Source: Neurospora crassa OR74A (taxonomy: Eukaryota; Ascomycota; Sordariomycetes; Sordariales; Sordariaceae). From it: 64,000 nucleotides of DNA. Location of the stretch: assembly GCF_000182925.2 (NCBI RefSeq), contig NC_026505.1:496001-560000 (forward strand). The letters are read 5' to 3'. A program made the translations under genes and the position numbers. The notes under the pieces are model-generated. The model was not told the origin of the DNA and searched no databases. It saw only the letters and a list, made by a program, of their open reading frames with translations. Each line of letters starts with the position of its first letter. Positions within the stretch are counted from its first letter, which is position 1. This document shows positions 33,780-45,600 of this stretch, piece by piece.

Positions 33780-34166
33780 CTATTTCTCCCCCTCGGAATC
33801 AGACCACTCCGGCTGAGCATCTCTTGCCATGAATTCAAGCTTGCGAATTCTTTTGGCGACATCAGGATCGATGTTGCTGGTCCCATATCCATATCGTATC
33901 TTCTCCTCTTTCAGTATACAGTCAGGGCATTTCTCTTCCGAGGCCAGGCCTCGGACGGTGATCCTGAACTGCGAACAATCCTTGCCCGTCGGCCAGTCGG
34001 GTTCGAGTTCAGGGGCGTCGTATTCCACGTCCTTCTTTTTATCCTTGACCTCCTTCGCAAATCTCCGCTGGATGGTCCTCTGTTCTCGACTCACGGCCTT
34101 GCATGGCGTGATCGACCATCTTTTGCATTTGCAGCCAGGGTAGGTGGTTTGGGGTGCAATGCACAT
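33780..34166 (-). CDS. Cysteine-rich Met-Cys family protein, copy D (128 residues)
   Basis: Starts MCIAPQTTYPGCKCKRW and ends QPEWSDSEGEK. Seven Cys at 2, 12, 14, 22, 64, 80 and 83. As in copies A-C, the last three are spaced C-x15-C-x2-C (KDC, then KCPDC). The middle is longer than in the other copies: a basic helix-forming stretch (SREQRTIQRRFAKEVKDKKK) and an acidic linker. The C-terminus after CPDC is a charged helix. An in-frame ATG 59 codons upstream (34343) would add a run of about ten His encoded by a CAT microsatellite; since all relatives start MC, the internal Met is preferred. No signal peptide. The most divergent member of the cluster; family not recognised. Confidence 0.68.
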   Translation of the reverse strand: MCIAPQTTYPGCKCKRWSITPCKAVSREQRTIQRRFAKEVKDKKKDVEYDAPELEPDWPTGKDCSQFRITVRGLASEEKCPDCILKEEKIRYGYGTSNIDPDVAKRIRKLEFMARDAQPEWSDSEGEK

Positions 34167-34195
34167 TGTTGTTGTGCAGAAATTTTGGTGATGAT

Positions 34196-34197
34196 TA

Positions 34198-34226
<29 letters not shown>
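34196..34226. repeat. ATG/CAT trinucleotide microsatellite
   Basis: About ten GAT/ATG units directly upstream of copy D on its coding strand side. In the extended copy D frame they would read as polyhistidine; otherwise they belong to its 5' leader. Confidence 0.9.
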
Positions 34227-34228
<2 letters not shown>

Positions 34229-36507
34229 AGGAAACGGGTGTCGGTGTGTTCCGATGGTGTATGGGGGCTGTGCTTTGGTTTTGGTCTTGTTGCAAGAGTG
34301 GTCCAGGATTAGCGGTTGCGTTGAAGAACTTGGGGCCAGCCAAATCTAGAGGTAGTAGTAGTAGTGCGAGAGTACTGTTATCTTCGAAGAGTCGGTGGAA
34401 GAGTCTTCAGAAGGCTGATGCAGCTGATGCCGAGTAAGTTCAATATCATTCGGACTGGACTGACTTTGAGGTAAATATACCTGGAAGGTCTTCTTGCCTC
34501 CTCGTTCACTTTCATCTAGTAAACCCATAATCCGACAATTCTTTCATACTGTTAACGCTTTCAGGAGTGACTCCCTCTTTGTTGACGGAGTTCGATAGGA
34601 TCTTGGTACCGCGATGAGCCCTAACAGTTGCTGTTGGGAGAAAGCTGTTTGGCTACCTAGGAATATAGGTAATGTTGGACCGTCTCTTTGCCCGTAGAGA
34701 TATGATGGAGGAGGGCTTTGAACCAACATGGCCCAGCCGATACATACCTCTAGACTAGAACGGGCGGTTGGTTCTTGATATTGACTCAAGCAAGAGGGAA
34801 AACAAGATTCGAACCATTGCAGGACGGTAAGAGATTGAACGAGCGAGGACTGGATAAAAAGAACTGAACCTAAAGCGAATCAGTCCAATTGTGTAGACTA
34901 AATACCGGTATCTCCCGTCTGTTATAGGAGTGGCAGTGTTGGCTGGGGCTTCAAGATATTTTGTCAACTGCAGAATTGGTACAAACCGAGACATGTCATC
35001 ACTAGAGGTACCTAGGTAGGCGCCGTTCCAAGAGTCGAGACACGGGAAACTGTCTCTCCCATTTACACGCACAAAACCAACAGACCGACTTCAGCTGTGA
35101 CATGGCGTAGGGGCCTTACCGGACCGGGCACACTTGTTCTACAACCGGCAGTCAAAAGACGTTGCTTTTTTCTGCAGCATGGTCGGTAGGTAGTCCTTCC
35201 CACTCGGGAGAAAACATCACCTGACTCACCAACGAACCGCCCACCAACAACAACCGAACTCAGGGGTGGTGAGCCTCAAAGTAGGTTCAAGCCTCGTCTC
35301 TTTGTTCTTCGCCGACCAGATCTCTAAGGTTAGCGGGTAGGTAGGTAGAGGTACCTAGGCTATCTTATTTTTCCGCTTCTCTTTGGGCTCCGGTGGAGTG
35401 GCGAGCAAGGAGTGAAACCAACCAAGACATCCATTACAACGGGCCTTCAGCACACGACAAGCACCAACAGGGGACAGATAACTCACCTACCTACCGAAGA
35501 GATAACAGCATCCACGCGCGCGCGTTACCTACGTACCTTAGGTACTATTATTAGTGTTGGCGACAGCTTCTCAAAAGTCCCCCCTGGATCGCACTTCGAG
35601 ACTGCGTTTAGCCTTCCTCGCTTGATTGCGGCTCTGAGTGTGGCACCCGTACCATAAATGTGGAAGAAGACGGCTGGGACAAGCCACCCACGTCATACCT
35701 AGAGGTACCTACCTACCTAGTACACGCATCCAACCGCAGATACACCTAGAGGCAGAGGTCATGGGCCAACGAGCGGGGAAAAAAAAAAAAGGGAAAGGGC
35801 AAGTCGGCTGATGAAAACGATATATGATCGGAGTCGCGGACCGTGACCTGGATGTTTGTAGCAAACAGTGACGCCTCACCCGAGGATAGCACCTAAACCA
35901 TCACACCGACCGACTGTCTGCCCACCAATAGTACAATACACACGGAGCGTTGACATAGAAGCATTTTCAACCAACTGAGCGTTGGTCTGGGACGGCTGGT
36001 TATGTCCATCAATATTTCTCCAGCTTCCGCGCCCCTTTTCAGGAACTTGCTTCTCTTTTTCTTTCAAGAATACATGGTGAAGGTTCCACAGCATCTCCTT
36101 GATCCCATCAAACCACCTGGCAGTTATGAATAATGAACGACGCGGATATTCCCCTATTAGCATAAGATATGGATAGAGTGATAAAGGAGGAGAACTCAAC
36201 CAGCGAAATGCAAGTACCTCTGTCCAAGTACCTAGTATGACCTCTTCTACCTATACCTGTACAGATCCAACGAAGCAAACCAAAAACACTGCGTTCATGA
36301 ATCCCCCCATCCCGATATGCCCTATTATACGCCCCCTATATATCCACGATCACTTCTCATACACAGACACACATGATTCAGGGAGCCGTTTCACAGTCCC
36401 TAGGTATTCCATCCAACACCCCCCATGAAGCACTCCCCATCGCCACCCGCTTCGGCGTCTTACCCCCCCCACTACCCTCACCCCTCTCACAACAACTCCG
36501 GCACCCT
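34227..36507. other. Intergenic, no gene supported
   Basis: Upstream region of copy D and 3' flank of the Zn2Cys6 gene. Several TACCTAGGTA-type words occur at 34.65, 35.01, 35.34, 35.53 and 35.70 kb. A minus-strand frame at 35876-36199 was considered but has no motif or neighbouring exon. Confidence 0.55.
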
Positions 36508-39500
36508 CTACCCCCCAGACCCCAACCCCCCCATCCTCCTTCGCTCCAGATCCCTCATCTCCCTCTCCCTCTCCTCCTCCTTGGCCCGTCGAATCGCACA
36601 CCCACCCAACCTCATCAACTCCCCCATGAACTCATCCACCGTCTTCAAGTGCAACAGCTCCGTATGCGTCAATCGACGGATACGTATCCCCTTGATCAAA
36701 TCTGGAGCAGTTTCAAGTAGTCTTAGATCGTCTTCGGCCTGGGGATCGAGCGGGTTAAGTAGGATAGAGCAGAAGATGGTCATGACTGCGGACATTGGGT
36801 AGAGGATTATGACCCTTTGGTATCAAATTGTTAGTTCCGGCTGGGAGAAGGTATATACCTCAGAGGTAGGTAGGTACCTAGGTAAAATGGTGGTGTTTGG
36901 GAGAAGAGCTGTGGTGCGGGCGCGCGGGAATGAGGCAGAGGAAAAAAAAGGAAAAAAAAGAAGAAAAAAAGACATACCAGAACGCTTCTCCCAGCAGTGC
37001 GCGCGTTACTGAGCGCAAGTAAATAAGTGTCGATCGACTGGCTTCTACACTGAGCGCCAAACTCGAGCTGACGCCCTCCATCAGCATCTCCCCCGTCCTC
37101 GCGGCGCCCATGCTGCTTTCCTCTAGCACCGAGCTCCGGTTCTGCCACGCTCTACAGCGACCAGTCGCTTGATGAATGGTGGCCACCAGGTGGTGGTACT
37201 GCAGGTTGATAATGATGGTGCGAACGCTTTCGCCTGCCGACATGGTGCTAAGGTCGTAACCTTGACTCTTTCCGTGGCCCTTCTGCTGACTTTGTCCGTA
37301 TCCCCCCTGTCCCTGTCCCCGTTCATCTAGCTCAGAGGCACGTCCAGATCCATGAGATGACCATGTACCTGTTTCATCCCCGCCGCGCAGAGGAGGAGGA
37401 GGAGGAGGAGGAGCCTCACGTGAAGTCCTAGATAGCGACAACGCAGGCCGATACCATTCCGGCACTGATAGCCGCCACCTTTCCAGCTCGTCGTCTAGCT
37501 CGCGAATGTCTCGCAGCAACTCGGCATCGGACTTGCGCAGGGCGGAGGCGGAGTACAGAAGTTTGCAGGTCTTGGATTTGATGAGCGTCAGGCGGAGGTC
37601 GCCTGGTAAAGCGGGAACGGAGGTCTCGTCTAGTCCGAGGTAGGGGAATTCAGAGGAGGGATATCCGAATCCATGTCCATGTCCTTGGGCTGCTGATGTC
37701 ATGGCTGTGGGAGGAGCACCACCGGGGGCTTTGAAGGGATTATTAGAACCGAATGGTCCTGCTCCTTGGTTATAGGGATAGGGGGAAGGGGAAGGCATGA
37801 TGGGGTAAGAGTTGGGGTGGGAGTTTAAGGATGAAAAGTGCCGTTCCTTGAGGGTTTCCAGCTCGCGACGGTCGAGAAATTGGATTTCGAGGTAGCCTGG
37901 CGGTAAGGAGAGGTCGCAATGGTCGTCGTCGATCGAAGGGGGTTGGCCTGTTCGGAGAGAAATATCCGTGTCGACGCTGTAGCAGAGCCAGAAGAGCCTG
38001 CGGAGGTGACGGCGTTTACGGTCTCCGAGATCAATGGGGGCCGAAGCCGGTGTGGTCGTCCCACTCCCTGAACTAGAGCCTGGAGTTGGTAGCCAGGAAG
38101 CATTAGACAGTTTATGTCCGCCCAGCATGAACATGATCCGACAAGCGAGCGCCAAAAGCATAGCTGATGATTGGACCTGTCCCAAGAAGAGCTGGTACAA
38201 ACAGAGCATAAAAGACGCTTGCAGACTGGTGATATCCAGCGCCTGGATTGTTAGCGGCAAAAGCATCTGCGCCTTGGCAGCCATCATATCCGTGTCAATG
38301 TTGGGGATATCCGGGTACCTCTGCGTCCTCTCGACCTCCAGCAGCGAAAGGACCGACAGGAAAGCAAACACGCACGCCTTGGCGGTGATCTGCTCAAAAC
38401 CCAACCCATTCCTGTCCCCTTGCCCATGTGCATAAGCCAAATCCAACGTCTGTTTGAACAGGACCGGGTCAACCAGCGGAAACGCCAGCCGGAATTCGGA
38501 ACTTATAAAGAAGGAGAGATATTGCTCGACGATTTTGCGATCAGGGAGTTCGATCTGCTCGATGGGCTTTTCTGCCACCTTGCAGAGAAGACCCGAATCG
38601 GCGCTGGGCCGCGTCTGCCAAGGGGGAATGTCACCCCATATGGCCGGGAAGGAGGCCTGTTGGCCGGTACGAGAACGGATCCATGCTTGGCCGTCTTCGG
38701 AGAAGAAGGGGATGCCGTTGTAGGAGGAGATTTCTCCAAGGTGGTAGCCGGCGAAGTGGAGCTTGCCAAAGTAGGATCCGCAGCCGGGGTTGGGGACGGG
38801 GAAGTGGGTGTAGACGGGGTGGACTTGTTCTGGTTCTTGGTGGTGGTGGTGGTGGTGGTGATGCGGTTGTTGATGATGGTGTTGTTGTGATTGGTGTTGG
38901 TGTTGATGTTGATGTTGATACTGGGCAGGGGTGTGGTATGTGTGGTCCGAGGAAACACTGCCGTGAGGGGAATGGGTGCGGGACAGGGGACTTGGATGAA
39001 CCGAAAATGGAAAGGTGTGGTGACCAGCACGGGAAGTTGGACGAGTAAAGGCAGATGTTGAAGGGGGAGTTGAGGCAGCGGACGATGAATGCGAGTGTGG
39101 ATGGTAAGGGTCCAGATGCTGGGCATGGATCCTGTCGTCGATCGATCCACCGAGAGAAGATGAGTGACGATGGTGGGAGTTGCTGAGATCTGGATTCGAT
39201 ACTGGCCTAGACGAGATGCCAAGATGGGCGGCCAGGGGTGGCAGTGATTGTGGGTGAGGTGGGAGTGGTGACGGATGCGGCTGAGGTTGGGTTGCGTTAG
39301 GGGGACGGGGATCGGAGGAAGAGGGGCCGACACCTGGGCTGACGTCGACGATAGCCGAGGAGGGGGAGGAGGGCCCGGCACTGGCAGAGGGGGTTGAGGT
39401 TGTGGTTGAGTTGGTGCTATTCCGAGCCCACGTTTTTCGTCCGACCAAGCGGCGATTGAAGGTGCATGTCATGCCATGGTGATGGCACCAATTGCAGTTG

Positions 39501-39699
39501 GACGAGGGCACATCGGCGCTATCACATTGGATCTAGTGTAGGTAGTGTACAAAGTAAGTATATGTATATGGAAGATAATAGCAATAGAGGTATGTCTAGA
39601 GGTAGTGTACAGTAGAGGTTATCCAATACACACCTTTCGCCGGTGACACGAGTCGCATGCTCTCTTCCGCTTCTGCCTGGTTTGAGGGGAGGTCGGCAT
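36508..39699 (-). CDS. Zn2Cys6 transcription factor with fungal-specific regulatory domain
   Basis: Complement join 36508-36814, 36978-39532, 39634-39699, 975 residues. The first intron starts GTGTGT inside the zinc cluster. The second (GTATGT, branch AACTAAC, acceptor AAG) rejoins EAFW to VIILYPMSAV. An in-frame stop just upstream fixes the start MPTSPQTRQKRKRA. Residues 15-45 form a complete Zn2Cys6 cluster, C-x2-C-x6-C-x9-C-x2-C-x6-C, for binding CGG-type DNA half-sites. Next come a Ser/Pro/His-rich linker with Gln-His alternation and an eight-His run, a conserved block (HLGEISSYNGIPFFS), and the fungal_trans domain (VEQYLSFFISSEFRLAFPLV, QASFMLCLYQLFLGQVQSSA, RLFWLCYSVDTDISLRTGQP). The last exon encodes LLNPLDPQAEDDLRLL. 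A nuclear regulator; target genes unknown. It does not directly adjoin a metabolic cluster, and the ABC transporter 2.9 kb upstream is divergently arranged. Confidence 0.88.
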
Positions 39700-42608
39700 T
39701 GCGCCTCAAGGCTGATGGCGTCGGGAAGATGGAGAGGATGGGATGGTACTTGGGTCTCGGCCTGTGGCACCTTGGCGACGGCTTGACAGGTTTGGTTTGG
39801 TTGCACGATACCAGGTAAGGCAGGTAGGTACTCGCCGTTGAGGTTTGTCAGACGCTGGCGTGGATGTTCTGTTGTACTAACGGTTTGTCAGCGGGTTTAG
39901 GCTGCAGTGCTGTTAGTGTCGGTAATAAACCTGGAATGTGTCGGTCGAGTAGGTACATCCCCCGGATGCGGTCTCAGTCAGTCAACTTCCTCACGACCAC
40001 TCGGTCGGGCCAGAGGGACTGGATGTTATGGGACAGACCCTGAAAAAAGACAAGAGAGGAGTTTCAGGGTTCATGATGTCGACTGGCTGACTGGTCGAGC
40101 CAGTTTGAAACAGATCCAAGGAGGAGCATCAAATGCTGTTTTGGTCCAGACCTGCAGACTTACAAAGTGTGGAAGCTCCGAAATTTTCATGACACCGAAA
40201 ACAGACGGGATTGATGTGAATTGCCTGGTTATGTCATGTAAGACAGCGGCCGTCACGTCATCTGCTACACTAACACATGGCGGCGTCCGGGGGGAAGGGA
40301 AATGTTAACGTCAGTCTCGAGTGTAGTGTATACCGTACTGTGTGCTCGCACGCGCCTCGCCTCTTCCGAGACTGTTAACTCTTTTTGGAAAAAAAGAACA
40401 AAGGAAGACCATGCTATTGCTCCCGTCATCACTCGTCAGCCATGTATCATCATCATCAATTCTGTTCTATTTCCTTCCTTTTCCCCATTCTGTAGTGTAT
40501 TCGGCAGTCAGTCACAGTCACAGTCAGTCAGTCAGTCAGTCAGCCCTCCGGACTTGAGTTCCGACATTTTACATGGAAACTCGGGTCGGGTCCGATTCAG
40601 ACCGACCTACGGACGTGTCAAGCAGTGAGCCCCTGGAATAATTGTTAGTGCACTACCCGAGTTTCACCAACATGTCGGCATATACGTACGTATACGTATA
40701 CGTGCCTGTAGATTTGACCACGACACCAAGCATACTTTCCACTCAACTAGACAAAAAGAAAATATATCCAGATAGCAAAATCACCAATGGACAACATGCG
40801 TAGCTTATTTGTCGCCATCATTGAGGTGTCAGTTACTCAAGGCGTATGTATATCGGTGGTCAAGATTGCAGTGTGCTTGCTGTTAAGTACCTCACCACCG
40901 ACCTCTATGTACCACTAACACTGATGGCTCACTCACTCCACTCTTCAGAGTTCAGGCTGATGATGGAAGGAAGGACGACCGACGCGGCGGGTGCGTGGGC
41001 GTGATCCGATTCAGTGGGCGGGGGGGTGTCGGGGGGGAGCCGTATGGAAAAGTCGGAGCGGGGTCTGCCATTTCCCCGATGCACGGACCATCACCTAAGG
41101 TGAAAGTTGTTCAGCTTCTCGGTCTTCATTCACATTCCACAATCATGAAAAGAGGTCGGTAGTGTGTACGGTAAATGCTCAGTCATCACAATCACTACTT
41201 CACGGCAATTGCCGCTCCCCAATCACTCATTCACCGTTTATAACTTAACACAGTAGACCGCTCTCCGGATCTGCCGGCCTGCTTAGGGCTCACTTGCTGA
41301 CCTCCAGTTACAGATAGACAGACACCGCAACAACCTCGTGTGTAGCCGGCATTAAACATCGCGCCCCTCCGTATCTCCACCAGTTCGCACATTCTATCAA
41401 AAGCTTCTACGGAGTCCGGGTCGAGAACGAGCAGCAGAAACGACAATTTCGCCGCTTACTTAAGCGGAACTTTACTGTGACGAAGCCAGGGTCTGTTAGG
41501 ACGTCGTCTCTCCAGCCAACCAAATGCCTGGACATAGGGCCCTCCGATTCCCCTCGATCCCGCCGAACCGTCCTCTTCTCCACTTGGTTGCGACGCCACC
41601 ACGGCTTTGGATCCAGAGATCGATCTTGGCACTTTCATCTCACAAATCTCTGCGTCGTCGTCGTTGATGGAGTGTGTGTTGTTATCGCCTAGCCCCCTAC
41701 GGTCTGCCTTGCGTTGGAGGTCCCCTCTGATATCGATCCTGCCAATGTCCACGTAGGCACAGAGATCTCCCATGCTTTCTTTCCGCATGTAGAAACGACC
41801 GCTGACAGATGGATTGGATTTCAAAACATCAGCGGCGTGCAGTGTTCCATCTCCCCGTTGCCGCGTCCCACAAGTCGGAGCTCGTCAGCCCGATCGAGGA
41901 GAAACCTTAAACCTTGAATCTCCAAAAGTGGATATTTCGTGTTTTCCTCACCGGCAAGATGCCTTAGGTAAGCGGCGAAATGATGACAGGCCGCCCCCAT
42001 GGGTACGTGGGATTGCTCCATCATTGGTCTGCCTTTCGAGCTCTCATCGAAGCTTCCATGTCAGGCCGGCCGCCCTTTGTTATCAATCTCCGTCATGGAT
42101 CCCAGATCCACCCCGCCGTACACGTTCTCGAGCGTAGGATAGACGCAAATGGCAAAAGATCCAGGCACACCGTGCTGCTAGCTCCCATCACAGCACTCCG
42201 TTCAGCTGTCCCCCGTCCTCCTCCCGCCGCTTCCACTTCCCGAGAATCTCGTAAGCGGGCGCCGCGGCGACATGGAATCAAACACCCACAAACGGCTGTT
42301 CGCCGTTGGTGAGTGTCCACCACACAAAAGCCGAGCTCCGACTTCTTATCATACTGTGAGGTATCCAAGAGAGGTGTAGAAATACGTCCTTTCCCCTCCA
42401 TTTTCCTAATCCCATCCTCTTCTTGATCTTCTCTTCTGCAGTTCAAATACATATTACCCTTAATACATACCTAAATTCAACCCCTAATACCCACCCCCTC
42501 CATCGGATCTTCATCATCCCCACCTTGCCTTTTGATATAAACAAGTTTCATCACCACTGTTTTTTCAAAGCGGCCGACCACCGACTACCGGTCACCAACC
42601 CATCCGCC
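39700..42608. other. Long divergent regulatory region between the Zn2Cys6 gene and the ABC transporter gene
   Basis: About 2.9 kb without a supported gene, carrying both promoters. It contains a CAGT tandem run at 40506-40542, a TACGTATACGTATACG palindromic stretch at 40682-40700 and scattered TAGGTA words. The 5' leader of the transporter gene (42.3-42.6 kb) is pyrimidine-rich. A long leader and promoter is usual for regulated PDR pumps, but no specific operator is claimed. Confidence 0.5.
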
Positions 42609-45600
42609 ATGGGCGTACAAGGCGACAGCAGCAGCAGCAGCAGCAGTGCTGCCTCTGCACAAGAGGAAAACGCTGTTGACAACCGCACATGGGGTCTCAA
42701 ACACAAGGTTGAGGCCATCAAGGAGCTTGAACAAAGCTCTGGAATCCCCGCCCGCGAGCTGGGTGTGACTTGGAAAGATCTTACTGTCCAGGTTATCAAC
42801 TCGGACGCCGCCATCCAGGAAAACGTCCTATCCCAGTTCAACATTCCCAAGAAGATCCAAGAAGGAAGGCAGAAGCCCCCTCTCAAGACCATCCTCGACA
42901 ACAGCCATGGTTGTGTCAAGCCCGGTGAGATGTTGTTGGTCCTGGGCCGTCCCGGTTCCGGATGCACCACCCTTCTCAACCTCTTGGCCAACAAGCGCGA
43001 AGGCTATGTTGCCGTGAACGGTGATGTCCACTTTGGTTCCATGAACGCCAAGGAGGCTCACAAGTACCGCGGCCAGATCGTCATGAACAACGAGGAGGAA
43101 GTCTTCTTCCCCACCCTCACTGTCGGCCAGACCATGGACTTTGCGACCCGCCTCAACATTCCTTACAAGATCCCCGATGGCGTTGCCTCCCCGGAAGAGT
43201 ACCGCAAGGAGAACATGGACTTCCTTTTGGAGGCCATGAGCATCCCTCATACCAAGGACACCAAGGTTGGTAACGAGTACGTCCGCGGTGTCTCTGGTGG
43301 TGAACGCAAGCGTGTTTCCATCATCGAGTGTATGGCATCTCGTGGTTCCGTCTTTTGCTGGGATAACTCTACCCGTGGTTTGGATGCTAGCACGTAGGTT
43401 ACCCCCATCATGCTCACCAAACACTCTAGAATCAGACTAACATATCCCTAGTGCTCTCGAGTGGGCCAAGTGCATCCGCGCCATGACCGATGTCATGGGT
43501 CTCTCCACCATCGTCACCCTCTACCAGGCTAGTAACGGCATCTACGATCTCTTCGACAAGGTCCTCGTTCTCGATTACGGCAAGGAGATTTACTATGGTC
43601 CCATGAAGGAGGCCCGCCCCTTTATGGAGTCCCTGGGCTTCGAGTGCCAGGAGGGTGCCAACGTTGCCGACTACCTGACCGGTGTCACCGTTCCCACTGA
43701 GAGAGTGATCCGCTCTGGTTTTGAAAAGACCTTCCCTCGCAACGCCGACCAACTCCGGGAAGTCTACCAAAAATCCGACATCTACCCTCGCATGACCGCC
43801 GAGTACAACTATCCCACCACCGAGGAGGCCAGGGAGAAGACCAAGCTGTTTGAGGAAGGCGTCGCTGTTGAGAAGGACAAGCATCTCGCAAAGGACAGCC
43901 CTTACACCGTCAGCTTCTTCCAGCAGGTCAAGGCCTGTATCGCTCGCCAGTATCAGATTGTCCTTGGCGACAAGCCAACCTTCCTCATCAAGCAGGGCTC
44001 TACCTTGGCCCAGGCCCTCATCGCCGGTTCCCTCTTCTATAACGCCCCTGATAACTCTGCTGGTCTCTTCGTCAAGTCGGGTGCCCTCTTCTTCTCCCTT
44101 CTCCACAACAGTCTGATGTCCATGTCCGAAGTCACGGACTCTTTCTCTGGTCGTCCCGTTCTGCTCAAGCAAAAGGGCATGGGTTTCTTCCACCCTGCCG
44201 CCTTCTGCATTGCCCAGGTTGCTGCCGATATCCCCGTCATCATTCTGCAGGTTACTGTCTGGTCTATTGTCTTGTACTTCATGGTTGCCCTGTCCATGGA
44301 CGCCGGTGCTTGGTTTACCTACTGGGTCATTCTCATCGCGGCTACCATGTGCATGACGGCCTTCTTCCGAGCCATCGGTGCTGCATTCAGGACTTTCGAT
44401 GCCGCCTCCAAGGTTTCCGGTTTCATGATTTCCGCTCTCATCATGTACAACGGTTACATGATTCAGAAGCCCAAGATGCACCCTTGGTTCGGCTGGATCT
44501 ACTGGATCAACCCCATGGCCTACTCCTTCGATGCCCTCTTGTCCAACGAGTTCCACGACACCATCATTCCCTGCGTCGGTGTCAACCTGGTCCCCAACGG
44601 CCCCGGCTACGCTGATCTCGACCATCAGTCTTGCGCTGGTGTCGGTGGTGCCATCCAGGGTGAGAACATTGTCTATGGTGACAACTACCTCAAGTCTCTT
44701 TCTTACAGCCACTCTCACGTCTGGAGGAACTTTGGTATCATCTGGGCTTGGTGGGTCCTCTTTGTCGGCATCACCATCTTTGCGACTAGCAAGTGGCGTC
44801 CTCTTTCCGAAGGCGGTCCTTCCCTGCTCATCCCTCGTGAGAAGGCCAAGATCGTCAAGGCCATCCAGAACAACGACGAGGAGAAGGCCGGTGCTACCAG
44901 CAGCGGCGAGGAGACTGTCTACGACAAGGAGGCCAGCGCTGGCGAGGCCAAGGACTCCGACAAGGACTTGGTTCGCAACACGTCGGTCTTCACCTGGAAG
45001 AACCTCACTTACACCGTCAAGACGCCTTCTGGTGACCGCGTTCTCTTGGACAATGTTCACGGTTGGGTTAAGCCTGGCATGTTGGGAGCCTTGATGGGCT
45101 CTTCGGGTGCCGGAAAGACCACTCTTCTCGATGTTTTGGCCCAGCGTAAGACCGACGGTACCATCAAGGGTTCCATTCTCGTCGACGGCCGTCCTCTTCC
45201 TGTTTCCTTCCAACGTTCCGCCGGTTACTGCGAGCAGCTTGATGTTCACGAGCCCTTCTCCACCGTCCGTGAGGCCCTCGAGTTCTCTGCCCTCCTTCGT
45301 CAGCCTCGTGAGATTCCTCGTGAGGAGAAGCTCAAGTACGTCGACACCATCATTGATCTCTTGGAACTTCACGATCTCGCCGATACCCTGATTGGTCGCG
45401 TTGGTGCTGGTCTCTCTGTCGAACAGCGCAAGCGCGTCACCATTGGTGTTGAGTTGGTCGCCAAGCCCAGCATTCTCATCTTCTTGGATGAGCCCACCTC
45501 TGGTCTCGATGGTCAGTCTGCCTACAACACGGTTCGTTTCCTCCGCAAGCTCGCCGATGTTGGCCAGGCCGTCCTCGTCACCATCCACCAGCCTTCCCAG

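Noticed and set aside
38503-39381. A 292-codon frame in the second minus frame overlapping the Zn2Cys6 gene
   Set aside because: Pro/Thr/Ser-rich shadow of the low-complexity linker; the zinc-finger protein occupies the other frame.
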